This document shows, piece by piece, positions 46,939-58,804 of a stretch of DNA of 64,000 bases. Source of the stretch: Bombyx mori (lineage: Eukaryota > Arthropoda > Insecta > Lepidoptera > Bombycidae); assembly GCF_030269925.1 (NCBI RefSeq), contig NC_085110.1, positions 5,890,001-5,954,000 on the forward strand, given 5' to 3'. A program made the position numbers and the translations under genes. The notes beneath the pieces are model-generated. The model searched no databases and was not told where the DNA came from. It worked only from the letters and a program-made list of their open reading frames with translations. How positions within the stretch are numbered: the first letter of the stretch is position 1; every line of letters begins with the position of its first letter.

Positions 46939-49900
46939 TTAATTAATAACTTTAACTGGTGCAGATTCTAATCCCACCCAAAACTTTGCGCCGTTGTAGG
47001 CCACGGTAGCTCTGAAATAGAAAGAGTATGCTTTAAGATAAATTGTATTTTTTTTATTGCTTAGATGGGTGAACGAGCTCACAGCCCACCTGGTGTTAAG
47101 TGGTTACTGGAGCCCATAGACATCTACAACGTAAATGTGCCACTCACTTTGAGATACAAGTTCTAGGATCTCAGTATAGTTACAAGTGCCCTACCCTTCA
47201 GACCGAAACGCATTACTGCTTCACGATACCTTTTTATTTTTATGGCCCTTGTAGGCAGACGAGCATATGGCCCACCTGATGGTAAGTGGTTATCGAGAGG
47301 TAAGCTCACAAAGCTCAACTTTGTTAGCTTGCTTACTTAATTGCTTCGTGGTATCTATAATTGCGATCCACTGAGAGGATTCGGCTAGAATCGTGAGTTG
47401 TGTTAGTTAGGTTAGTTTGTACGTCAAACTCTTCGGCGAGTTCGACGAGAAATGTACGCATGTACGTATGTTCCTGTATAAAATACGAAAGCTGAAAAAA
47501 GATTAAGCTCACACGAAATTTTTTGAATCCCTATAGACCTTTGAATTGTTTCTATGTCGTGGTCCTTGGCGACCACGAAAACTATAGTATTCGAAACGTC
47601 AGAAATAATATAATGGCAACTAAAAACGCGAGATTGTACCGTAACAGTGTTTTTAAATTTAAATATATAGAATCTACAACACGCGAAAACCGCAGAAAAT
47701 GCTATAATCATTTTTATTCTTTAATAAAATTAGAAAAATAGCATTTCGTTACGTGCATCTATTCCCCTGTGTAAAGTTATCTATCATAAATATTTTTAAA
47801 GATAGCAGACGATCATGAAATTTTTTTGAACGTAATATAAATTTGATAAAATTAATTAAAATAATGATGCTATACGAATTAGTCTTTATTGCCCATTGGC
47901 ATCTAAATAACCAATTCATTGATTTGATATAAAATTGAGTTTTGACGAGTCAATGCCGACTTGTTTCACAATCGTACATTGAACTTTGCGCTGTAAAAGA
48001 ATACGTTACTTCACATAGGTATAGCTGACAGTTGCTTCGCAATTTTTTTTTTATTGCTTAGATGGGTGGTCAAGCTCACAGCCCACCTGGTGTTAAGTGG
48101 TTGCTGGAGCCCATAGACATCCACAACGTAAATGCGACACCCACCTTGAGATATAAGTTCTAAGGTCTCAAGTATAGTTACAATATTGGTAGATATATTA
48201 GTCCCGCGACGTATTAGCTCCAAATCTTCATTCCATTTTTTAGAACTCTATTTTACCCAAGAAAGTTGAAGGATTACTGGTGGCCCAGAGGCCTTTCCAG
48301 TTTCATCAGGACAGGTGGGCGAGCAAAGACTTCGCCAGGAGTTGTAGGATTTGCTAACAGCCGCCCGAGCGCCTCCGAAGATGACTTGCGAATGAATCTA
48401 CTACCGGATCGGAATCGTGACCCACTGAGAAGATCCGGCGAGAAACTCAGTGGACTGATGTATGGGTTAAGTTGCATGTCGAACTCTTTGTCGGGTTCGA
48501 TGAGTATGGTTATCAAAGACGTCTAATGTAAAGGTTATTAGATCTGATGGATCCGTAAGGACGTGTCTAGGGTGTCGACGGTTACTGGCTCCTGCGTGAT
48601 CAGGATGCAGGGAGTAGTTAGCGGCGACAACGATAAGGCGCTTATCATGACGCATAGCCTTATCGAAGTAGAAGATAGACTCATCTACCTACCTGAATTT
48701 GATTTCGTCGTTGAAGCCCACAGGTGGAGTCCAAGTATACGCAACAGTTTGTTTGTCATATTGTTCATCGTGCTTCTTGTGAGTCACTGCATTCTGTAAG
48801 TATACAAAATAATATATGAATTTTGTACGAACAGTAGAAAACAAACAGAAAATCGATTACATATAGTATTATATTTAATTGGGAAATATAACCATAAATT
48901 TAAATTGTCGTTTATTCATTAAAGGTGTTTTTTATAATTTAAATTTTGTTTTTTTAATTTACAGTAATAATATTTAAGAGAAAAAATCTCAATATAAATT
49001 GTAAAACTAGACTCGTTAGTCGCTTTTTGGTCAAGGCTCTTCTCCAGTGCCGAACTCACACAAACGACCCCACGGGCTAATCCCCAGAGCGACTAATTTT
49101 GGAAAGTGTGCAACAACATGTTCCTTTCCGTTATGGAGGTTAAAAGTTTGAAAAGTGTGATTAGTTATATATTTAAAATATTAATAAATAAGAAATACGT
49201 ACAGTAAATTTGCATATTTTAAGATTAATTTTTGTTTTTATAGTATTAGTTATGTAAAGATATATATTTTTTATAAAAAATTGCACCAGACCTCCTAGTT
49301 TTTATAAAACGTGGGACTGCATTGTTAACGGTACCCCGCGGGCGGCACTTCAGATAAGTCCGGCCCTGCTCTTAAGCATGGTGTAGCAAAGTTATATGCA
49401 AGGCTTTACGAAACAAGAAACATACTTTAGTCTAAATGTCATGACAAAGAAATTAGGCAATTGTCAAAAACAAAACGTGCACGGAATAAACGTAGCTGCA
49501 GCTGAAACCTCAAAGTCATGTCTCAAGACAAGCATCGGGATTCACGTTGGTGCTTTTAGACATTTCAAGCTCTGGTCACCTTTTTCGTCGTGCGACGTGA
49601 AACTTACTCCACTTAATTTCTCATTGGATCTTAGGGGGTCGCAATTACTACTCTTACTAAAGTAGATGCTAGCAATATCTCTCAGGTTGGACCCCGTGAG
49701 CTCGCCTAATAGTTCGGTAAAACCTAAATAGCTCCTCGAGGCTATTTGTAACTAGGTAAGTACGGGAAAAAACACGTTGCGTAGCTATCTATCTCTGCCT
49801 ATGCTCAGCCACTACTTAATTCCGGTCGGTAACGAACTCAACTATTTTCACTAAAGTAAAACTATAATCTTATCAATGATTCTTAAATCATGAATAAACA

Positions 49901-52834
49901 AACACGTTATTAACATTGATAGTAATTCGCAATTATTATTTTAATTACAAGTAGGTACTAACGTACTAAGAACGAAGTTGACACTAGCGGAAGTCACGAA
50001 ATGCATAGATTTGTATAGTCACTAAGGCTTTTTTTTTGTTTGTAAAAATTAAATACCTACGTTAGCATTCAAGGTTGACTATTTAATAATCGGGATTGCA
50101 TTGAAGCAGGTACTTAAATTGTCTAATGACTCTCAATTCAAAGTTACCTTAAGCTATGTATTTACTGTCGGAACTTAAGTATTACCAAAAATAACTCATG
50201 TATTTTTTTCTGATAGCACGATTTTGAAGCTGGCGTTCGTTTCATTACTTAAGATGGAAGTTTGAATTCTATTGATATTTGGAACACAATTATTGCTTCA
50301 TGGCGAAACAGGTAGGTACAGGTAGCTTCTTAACATCACTACTGAATTAGAACGTATCCTTTGGTAAATAGTTTTACAAATTGCTGTTATTTTCTGTCGG
50401 CCTAGACTCTGTAGTACTTACTGTATTTAACATGAAATAATAGGTAAAAAACCAAATGAACATATATAGGTGGAGACATCGCAATATAACTGGAAAATAG
50501 CTTAAATCTAATATTAACCTTATAATGTTTATGGGTAAGCTAAATATAAATTAATGATGTATCAATTAGAATTAGAATTTTTGTAAAGGCAGACAAGATT
50601 ATAGTGTCCTTGCCCGCAGACGATGAGTAGCACCGGAGGTCATCGCATCTAAAATGGTGTTCTGTTAAGCACTAAGTGGTGGCATTAATAACGAAAGGCT
50701 AGCTTGATAAAGCTATTAATAGTTTATACATATTTAGAAATTCAGTCTCTTTTTAAATAAATCATTATAATTTTATTACTGGTATAGAAATGATTTTTAC
50801 CAATTTTGAGACATTTGAGACTATTTTGAAATAGTAAATTAATAAAATGTACTTACTCCAGGCTCGCCGCAATTGAGTAGTTTCGCGAATTGGTCGTTAG
50901 GGTTCAAAGTGAACTTGCCGACAATATTGTTTCCCTGGCGGGCTTCGAGCAGCAGACCGCGTATAATGTTCTCTGGCTTGTTACCGCTGATCACAACTTC
51001 CATGGGAGTACCGGCTTTGACTGTCTAATGAGATAATAAAATACATTAAAACATCTTGGTGGAAATTATTTGCGTGACCTTCTAGATCGTGTCAAGGCTC
51101 GATAGGAACGAAAATATTATGTTAATAGCATGTTGTTCTCATGGACTTTTAAAATTATAATTTTTGATTTGTGTCGTTAAAAAATAGAAGAAGTACGTTT
51201 ATGTCGATCTTTGTGAACGTGACATTTTGAAAGATTTTTTCTTCCTTTATTATTATTTGTATTGTTGTTTATATTCGAGGCAAATATTGAACCGTATGTT
51301 CTGGATAACCAAGTCTTACAAACTGTCGGCGGTTGTAATAATTCTGATTCTTGACTGACAGTAAAATCGAAGTAGCGCCAGCGTCGTTCCAATGCAGGAT
51401 GAAATATTTATCTAAGAGCAAACTATAAAGCTTATTAGGGCTCGGGAATAGCTTATGATGTTGTAGGTATATGACGAATCACTCGATTTTTTTAGTACAA
51501 CACCGGAAGCATTTCTGATTTGCGATTGTCGTTACATGCTCGGTTTTAGTTTGACGGACAGAGTTTGAAAGATTGCGGATATTTATTTTAAGCAATTGGA
51601 TTTCAGTGTCCGGAACACATGGACAAAGAACTGGAGCTTATTCGAACAATCGAGCGGCGCGAGGTCGCCTTCCGCGGACACGTGCTTATAAATACAATTT
51701 TTAACGAAATGAAATGTAATGTACCGGTAAGATATTAGAAAAATCATAACCCGCAAAATTATAATTTGCGTAATTATTGGTAGTAGGACCTCTTGTGAGT
51801 CCGCACGGGTAGGTACCACCACCCTGCCTATTTCTGCCGTGAAGCAGTAATACGTTTCAGTTTGAATGGCGGGGCAGCCGTTGTAGTTATACTGAGATCT
51901 TAGAACTCATGTCTCAAGGTGGGTGGCGGTATTTACGTTGTAGATGTCTATGGGCTCCAGTAACCACTTAACACCAGGTAGGCAGTGAGCTCTTCCAACT
52001 ATCTAAGCAATAAAAAATTAAAAAATAAAAGACAAATGTAAGATAAAAGAACTGGGCAGATAGCTCTAGACAAGCTTACAACAAAGTGTTTGCCAGCTTT
52101 TAGTAGGTATTATAGTTTGACTTAAAGTAAATGTAATTTCGTCTATTCGCCTGAACTGTTCTTTTGGGAAATTAAATTAAAAAGTAACTACAATGAAAAG
52201 AAAAAGATAATGGATGAGATTCGTCACATGTAAGTAATTGAAGGATAAAATTCGGTTACACACAAACTTGCGTTCAAAAGTTAAGGAGATATGCGCTTCT
52301 AAGCCCGTGAAATGTACGCTTCCCTATACATTTTTTAAACATCTAATGAGCCAATATCTGAATAAACTTGAAAAATCTTTCAATCTCATTTGAAGTAGAA
52401 TTAATTGTTTTTCGATGTAAGAAATTTACGGGCACCGGCTGCTTAGAAATCTGCAGTAAAGTAAAATTTTAATGGAAAAAATGAGTTACTTTTGATTTTA
52501 TCACGGAATGTTTATCTCAATTAACTTAAAATTGATTGTATTAAATACGACATGCACTTGTTTGATTTTTTGTTTGGTTTTTGCTTAAAACAAAAAAAGT
52601 CTACCGACTACAAAGGTACGGCTACTTTAAGTATTTAATTCGACTAATGTGATGAGTGAAAAAGAGACATTTTACCTTTGTGCTGGTTGTAATGGTGTAA
52701 GGTGGTGTAGACGTTTGAGGACTGACAGGATGCTTCGGGATCATGTCAATGCATGCACTCTCTGGTGCCCCAGAAGAATATGCGTTGGCATAAGACGCCA
52801 CGCAAAGTACACCGACAGCATATAAGAAACGCAT
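46939..52834 (-). CDS. Reeler-domain secreted defence protein (Hdd11/noduler-like)
   Basis: Exons 52834-52676, 51024-50857, 48793-48693 and 47011-46939 join in frame to give 166 residues. A signal peptide ([18 protein letters not shown]) is followed by a single Reeler domain: [26 protein letters not shown]-like [81 protein letters not shown] and FWVGLES. Insect proteins of this length and layout are haemolymph proteins induced by infection; noduler binds microbes and haemocytes. That role is inferred from family only. Its introns are heavily loaded with Bm1 and LINE fragments. Confidence 0.9.
47049..47227 (-). mobile_element. Bm1 SINE 3' half
   Basis: TTATTGCTTAGATGGGTGAA, CACCTGGTGTTAAGTGGTTA and ACCGAAACGCATTACTGCTT in inverse Bm1 order. 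It lies in the last Reeler intron, about 35 bp upstream of the terminal exon. Confidence 0.85.
47228..47440 (-). mobile_element. Two short LINE 3'-end pieces
   Basis: 47228-47300 has GGCCCTTGTAGGCAGACGAG and CCCACCTGATGGTAAGTGG, matching the LINE end at 24555. 47300-47440 has GCTTCGTGGTATC, GATCCACTGAGAGGATTCGG and CTCTTCGGCGAGTTCGACGA, matching the other LINE 3' family. Confidence 0.55.
47523..47690 (+). repeat. Unnamed dispersed repeat, copy 1
   Basis: AGTATTCGAAACGTCAGAAA, then ATGGCAACTAAAAACGCGAG, with a looser counterpart at 57096-57230. Family unknown to me. Confidence 0.35.
48041..48188 (-). mobile_element. Bm1 SINE 3' part
   Basis: ATTGCTTAGATGGGTGGTCA ... CCACCTTGAGATATAAGTTC in inverse Bm1 order. 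Confidence 0.85.
48262..48668 (-). mobile_element. 5'-truncated jockey-like LINE
   Basis: It encodes the ORF2 end [32 protein letters not shown], then the 3' UTR with GAAACTCAGTGG-type and TACTGGTGGCCCAGAGGCC blocks. It matches the longer copy at 58.8-60.5 kb. The truncated end lies about 23 bp from the Reeler exon 3 donor. Confidence 0.85.
49500..49772 (+). mobile_element. Decayed Bm1 and LINE remnants
   Basis: 49500-49590 has AAAGTCATGTCTCAAGACAA and a weak Bm1 body. 49620-49772 has TCAGGTTGGACCCCGTGAGC and AGCTCCTCGAGGC, matching the LINE 3' family at 1185-1450. Confidence 0.45.
51700..52015 (+). mobile_element. Bm1 SINE lacking the head
   Basis: TAGGACCTCTTGTGAGTCCG, CTGCCGTGAAGCAGTAATAC, CTTAGAACTCATGTCTCAAG and TCTAAGCAATAAAAAATT. 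It lies in Reeler intron 1. Confidence 0.88.
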
Positions 52835-54360
52835 TTTTTAGATCTTAACCTGAAATAAATTTAATTTTGTACCAAATTGAAGTAGTTAATTCAAACGCTC
52901 GGGAATAAGTAAGACGCACCGCGGCAGTGTAGTCGTACGATCCCTTTTAATAATCCTAGGGTTGATGCCCTAATTTCCAAGTAACTACTGCGAATCAATT
53001 GCGCTTCTAACACGTGTGCATGAAAAAAATAAAATAATGTATTATTGTAGATAAGCCATGTCCATTCTGGTGTTGAATTGTTACCGGAGACGACATTCTT
53101 CCTGGCTTAAATTTGTCAGGTGCATTTAGGTTTTCGTGCGGTTTCAAGTAACCGATTAACTTTAGTCGGATCGCGAGTTACAATCTTTGCATCGATTCAC
53201 GTCATTCTAAAGCGGGTCATGGTCCTTTCTGTTCATCAAATCTTGAAGTCTGGTAGGTGGTCGAGGACATGCTATGCTCTCCACATGTGTTATGATGTAA
53301 GTTTCCAATCGACAAACGTTCACGCTGTATTATTGCATAAAATGCTTAAGGCAGACGTAGATCGGTAGACTAGGTTTGGAAATGTTTGTGTTGGCGGTAA
53401 CATCTATTTTCTACAGATCGGAGTGCCTTGTTGACCGTGATCTTTGTTAAGAAATGCATTGAATATGCAATGAATTGATCTAAGTTTCGCTGTTTGTGTG
53501 CGGAAGCATGCTATGGTTGACACGCAAAGGGTTGGTAGTTGTTAGCATTTGGATGGATGATAGCTGGTTACATCTTCTCTCGTTTTCATTGATTTTCTAT
53601 CTATTCAGACAAAACTATATTGTTTTCAATTTACGGACTTTAAAAATATTATTTATCGAAATTTATTCTGATTAAAGTGAAACTTAAACTAAACGTAGGT
53701 ACTATATGCTTTGTGTAATTTTAAAAGTCAATGTATTAAATTGCTTGTTTAATTTAAAAAATAATCATTTTACGTAAAAAGTTAATTCGACGTCAAAAAG
53801 GGAATTTAAAGGTATCGAACGGTAACGTACGTGCAAATATTGAACTGGTTTAATGATAGTAATAATAAATTTGAAAAAAAAAAACATAATTTTGTTAGCT
53901 TTTCGTTAGATTTTGTTTGAAATTAAAACTTTCAATTACAAGACTAGCTTAGTCGTCTGTGTTTACATGTAGTATCTATAATCGTATAAAAGATACTAAC
54001 TTTAAAATCTTAATCTTTATCTAAGTTCTTATTCTAAAATTTTTAAAGGTCTATAAGTGCTTTTTTATTTACCTGCGTTTTAATTTATACAGAGCGCTTG
54101 CGTCTGGTATCCGAGAATGCTTGAACGAATTGAAACTGCAATCTTCGCCATTCAAGAGCTATATATTGAACCCAAAGCCGCGTGGAAGGGCAGAAGGCCA
54201 AACAGTATTATTTTGATTGTGTGAAGTGGACATAGTGCCATAACACCATGACTAGAAGTTTTAGATTTGTGACGTGTGCTTAAATAATTTATTCAAGTCA
54301 TGTTTTCTTGTAGAGTGCTGAATCAGGATAATGTTAATTTTATTTGTATGTTTTAAAAAG
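52835..54360. other. Upstream region of the Reeler gene, no gene seen
   Basis: AT-rich, presumably including the Reeler promoter. A short plus ORF at 53120-53368 has no recognisable domain. No repeat can be delimited. Confidence 0.5.
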
Positions 54361-54363
54361 CTG

Positions 54364-54450
54364 TGAATGCGGATGCCCAGAGCAAACTATACGCCACATT
54401 GTCATGGAATGCCATCAACGAGATTCGCAGGCCAAGTGGAAGATCTCAAA
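54364..54450 (+). pseudogene. Possible LINE C-terminal Cys/His motif remnant
   Basis: It reads CECGCPEQTIRHIVMECHQR, the pattern found after reverse transcriptase in several LINE ORF2 proteins. Nothing else of the ORF is seen. Confidence 0.35.
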
Positions 54451-54639
54451 AATGTAACAGAAGAAGCTATCGATTATTTCACAAACTGTAAATTTAAATT
54501 ATAACCACGCAGTGTAAACGAATGCCATACGATAAATAAATAAGTAGGTATAGATCTACCTATCATCACACGTGCAAAATGTAAAGTTAAAAGAAGCAAC
54601 CACTTCACCCACTTACAAATTTTACATCTTTTTTAAAAA

Positions 54640-54684
54640 TTCCCGACAATGACGATAGCCTACTACTATCGTCACTGTCGGGAA
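54640..54684. repeat. 19-bp perfect-minus-one hairpin
   Basis: TTCCCGACAATGACGATAG and its inverse CTATCGTCACTGTCGGGAA are separated by seven bases; one mismatch. Confidence 0.85.
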
Positions 54685-54744
54685 TATTTCAAAATTTCGA
54701 TATTTTTTTTGCATATTATAATAATGGTCACGAGTCTACATCAC

Positions 54745-54950
54745 ATCGAAATCGTCAGATTATTGAATGAGAGCTTTTTTAGGTTCACTTAACACCCCCT
54801 TAGAAAATCTGACGCGCTCGACATTTTTTTTTTTCATTTTCTACCCTCACGTACGACCACCCACACCATGCAAACTATCAGATTAACATACATACATTAT
54901 TAAAAATATGTAGGACATTAATGCTATCAATATCTGACGCGCTCGGTTAT
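54745..54950 (+). repeat. Tandem pair of stem-loop-forming units
   Basis: GTCAGATTATTGAATGAGAG ... AAAATCTGACGCGCTCG is followed by ATCAGATTAACATACATACA ... ATATCTGACGCGCTCG. In each unit CAGAT can pair with ATCTG. Confidence 0.6.
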
Positions 54951-55582
54951 GTCCATGCAACAGTATTTTTTTACATTTTTGAAAATCCATATCCGCTCCC
55001 CCCACCGGGACCGATGAAAACGTATACATTATATTATTATAACATTTTTTTCTTCTTATCATCTAAGCTTTGCATCCCAATAGGTCTTTATGACGCTCGA
55101 GTAAATCCCCATTCAGCATCGTGGGCTCCCCTACTATAGCTTATTTATAAACTAATCAGAATATTGTCATAAGTATACATCAACAAAAATATATTATCGT
55201 TCACCTATTAAATGCAAGGCAAATAAATATGACCATAATATTTTACAATGCATTCAGTCTATTTTGTACCTCGAGTCATCAAGACTAGAAAAAGTTCGAT
55301 TCGTCGCAAGAGTATGAAAAATATACTTGTTATTGTTATGTTCGCTATCGATGTATCATCAGAAGATGCATAAAATCTATGAACAGTTTTGGAAAATTAC
55401 CAGCGTGAGATACAGTTCAAGGTCATGTACAACTTCCGCCATTTCCAATGTGACCATAACTTCGTTTATCTCATTATTGAATCTTTAATTTACACACGTA
55501 AGTGATAGTTACTTAGTTATTGGTTTTAAAACTTTTTAATGTGTTCGCTAATTTTAATTTACAGTCTATAATAAAGCTTATA

Positions 55583-55860
55583 TGAGTCGACTATTATCAA
55601 AGGCGGCAATCTGACTTTTGGACAATGATTGGTAAATCAGAAAAACGAATTATTGACTTTGTATTCCATTGGCAGTCACAAAACTCTTCGGAACGACATC
55701 TTAGATAAATAACAGGTTAACTATTAACCTTTATTTAATGCAGGTTTTGAACCGTATTCTTTGAAGGAGACGATTATATTCAAATAAATCTGTATTGACA
55801 TATCAATAAAAAATTTTTGTCCAAATGTACAGATTGCCACCTTTGATAATAGACGACTCA
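55583..55860. mobile_element. MITE with about 43-bp TIRs and TA target
   Basis: The left end TGAGTCGACTATTATCAAAG continues GCGGCAATCTG. The inverted right end is TGAGTCGTCTATTATCAAAG, then GTGGCAATCTG, and similarity extends to TTTGGACA. TA lies at 55581-55582 and 55861-55862. No coding content. Confidence 0.85.
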
Positions 55861-56089
55861 TATGTACGTTTATAGTTAACAGATTTAGTGTCTGTGTACT
55901 TAAAGCTTACAACGTAGGCTCAAAGTCAGTCAAAGAGCAATGGAGAGGACTAAACTTAGAGTTTCCCTGTGAGGTCGAATTAGTGTGACGTGATTCGCGG
56001 AACCATGTTAACCGACATAGCCCGAAGGCCCGAAGGATACATGGGTTAATGTTTAGATGCACAGAACACATAGAGTAGACTTCCCATTA

Positions 56090-56332
56090 ACTGGTGATAG
56101 GACCTTGCGTGGGCCCGCACGGGTAGGTACTACCACCCCACCTGTTTCTGCCGTGAAGCAGTAATGCGTTTCGGTTTGAAGGGTGGGGCAGCCGTTGTAA
56201 CTATACTGAGGCCTTAGAACTCATGTCTCAGGGTGGGTGGCGGCATTTACGTTGTGGATGTCTATGGGCTCCAGTAACCACTTAACACCAGGTGGGCTGT
56301 GGGCTCGTTCGCCTATCTAAGCAATAAAAATA
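56090..56332 (+). mobile_element. Bm1 SINE lacking the head
   Basis: GCCCGCACGGGTAGGTACTA, GAAGCAGTAATGCGTTTCGG, GGGCTCCAGTAACCACTTAA and CTATCTAAGCAATAAAAA. Confidence 0.9.
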
Positions 56333-56445
56333 ACAGAAATTGGACTGACGACCTGTTGAATTTACGACTTACATGGTGTAAAGTATATACCTACCGATGC
56401 TCATAGACTTCAGCAGAATTTAATTATGGGATTTTTTTGAATATA

Positions 56446-56679
56446 TCGACGCTTGAAAGGCAAATGTGATTAAGCGACAATGCGTGAACTTTACAGTAGA
56501 CGAATTTAAAGTTGAAATAACTGAAAAAAAATCTATTTTAACGAATCTAGCTCTAGGATTTAAATGATTTTAATAGACCTAGAAATATATATTTTTTGCG
56601 CATCGAATATGGTTATTGCCAATCATTTATGTACAAAGCAGTTATTGTCACTTAGTCACGTTTGCCTTTCAAGCGTCGA
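56446..56679. mobile_element. MITE with about 33-bp TIRs and TA target
   Basis: The left end TCGACGCTTGAAAGGCAAAT and the inverse of the right end TCGACGCTTGAAAGGCAAAC extend to about 33 bp with few differences. TA lies at 56444-56445 and 56680-56681. Non-coding interior. Confidence 0.85.
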
Positions 56680-56684
56680 TATGT

Positions 56685-57359
56685 ATCTCAAAGTGTTTGT
56701 AGGAGGCAGCTTCCCTCCATGACAGTTTAGTGTGAAGAGAGACCGAAGAGGTTGAAGACAAGCGATGCCTTAACAGAGGTCTAGTGTGCTATCAGAGTTT
56801 ATATTTAAAAATAAATGAATCGTTGAGCATGTATCGCGTTCCGACCTATTGGGTTAAGGTGCGGGGCTACCACGGGACAGTACCTGGTAACTGACACTGC
56901 CTGGATGGTCTGAAGGGCCGTTTAGTGATCCACCAAAAATCTAAATTTAGAAGAAATGGAAACAAATGTATTAATATTCCAAAAAAACGGTGGGAATATT
57001 CCAAGACGTCCTTGGGCCTTTTCGAAGAACCTAGGGAACTACATCCATCTACTTTGTTTCATCTTCCCAAAATATTATTACATGTTTAAATCTAAAAATA
57101 TTAGGTCGTCGTCGTCTGTGATCATGAAAAATGTGAAGTATTCGAAATGTCTCAAATATATACCTAATATTTTCATTGTGACAATGAAAAATCGAGATTT
57201 AGCTGTAAAATAGTATTAATTTTTAAATAATAGTAATAAGTCTTAAATAGTCGCGAAAACAAGAAAAATATTAAATTAACAAATATTTTCAATACAAACA
57301 CACTTTGAATTCCCAACAAAAAAAATTTCGCAACCTATATCATTATTAGCGATACTACT
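56685..57359. other. Intergenic; weak repeat copy 2
   Basis: 57096-57230 resembles the repeat at 47523-47690 (AGTATTCGAAATGTCTCAAA). The remainder shows nothing I can support. Confidence 0.35.
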
Positions 57360-58756
57360 CAGAGGCGTTTTGTTTCAATGTTTTTATTATATGAAAACTC
57401 CTAAAATTAATAATTTCTTTATTAGCACAATGATTCATCCGACCGATTTCGGCCATGGCGACCACTTTGACTCCTATCCGTCGATTTGGCGCTCGTGCGC
57501 TCGAAGATGGCTGATATAGCCTATCTTCGCGGCAAAACTCCTTGCACATTGAGGGCACGTTAGCACGCCGTTCTTATAATTATAGGTTATGGCAGCAGGA
57601 GGGCGGGCCTTCAACTGGTCGCGTTTGTAATCAAGGTCAGTTTGACGCTGATCCTCGAACTCGCGTACTTTGCTGTTCACCATCCTGCGCCATTCTGGCC
57701 GCTGTGCTGCCAGGCGCTCCCATTGAGAGGGCTCTATATGACATCTCTTCATGTGTCGTTTCACGACATCCTTGTACCGCAGGAGCTGTCCGCCATACTT
57801 TCGCTTGCCATCCTGTAGTTCAGAGAAGAAGATGCGCTTCGCCACTCTTTCCTCCGCCATGCGTGATACATGACCGCACCACCGAAGCTGCCGACGCATT
57901 AAATAGGTCTCAATGTCACCAACATTGGCACGTCGCAAGACTTCGGTATTTCGCACTCTATCCGACCATCTGATTTTCATGATGGCACGAAGGCATTTAA
58001 GGTGGAAGCGATCCAGAGTGCGAATGTGGCGGCGGTACACACACCATGACTCGGAGGAGTATAGGAGGTTTGGCAGCACAATTGCCATGTATACTGAAAT
58101 TTTAGTGGCCAACTTAAGGTCATGCGAGCAGAAGACCTTGGAACATAGCTTGCCAAATGCCGCAGCAGCGGCACCAACCCTGCTATTGATCTCATCATCA
58201 AGGTCACACTTGGATGTTAAAGTGTTCCCCAGATAGCGAAATTTATCCACCTGCTTCAACTCATCCTCACCAAGCTTTATGGTTAGTGCCTCGTGACCGT
58301 GACTGTCCAGGGACATCACCTCCGTCTTATTGACACTAATCTTCAGGCCGAATTTACGGCAGGCTTGGTGAAAAACGGACATCAGCTGTTGCAGGCCGGC
58401 TGGGGATTCTGCTAAGAAGCACAAGTCATCAGCATACATGATCTCAGTGATCAATGCATACGACACTTTGGTGCGAGCCTTAAGTCTAGCCAAATTGAAA
58501 AGGCTGCCGTCCGTACGAAAGCGGATACGGACTCCTTGGGAAACAGTTTGTAGAACCTCTCTAACTACGACCGCAAAGTACAAGGCGAACAGAGTAGGCG
58601 CTAAGACGCATCCTTGCTTCACCCCACACGTAACGGGAAAGAAGCCCGTCTGTTCACCATCTATAGCGACGCAGCATTGCATGTCGTCATGCAGGAGTCT
58701 AAGAAGCGCTACAAACTTCTCCGTGCATCCGAGTTTCCGCAATACCGAAAGGCAGT
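57360..58756 (-). pseudogene. 5'-truncated LINE with reverse transcriptase and C-terminal zinc finger
   Basis: An ORF of 422 codons (58742-57474). It has reverse-transcriptase blocks [40 protein letters not shown] (YADD catalytic pair), [14 protein letters not shown] and [20 protein letters not shown], then the [14 protein letters not shown] and [10 protein letters not shown] regions. It ends in a C2H2 finger [20 protein letters not shown]. The endonuclease and first reverse-transcriptase motifs are missing, so it is a dead copy. The ORF itself is undamaged, suggesting moderate age. Confidence 0.88.
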
Positions 58757-58804
58757 AAAATTCACAAATGTTTATTTTTTATTTGCCTAGCATACTTTTT
58801 TTTT

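Noticed and set aside
53120..53368. 82-codon ORF upstream of the Reeler gene
   Set aside because: No recognisable motif or supporting splice structure.
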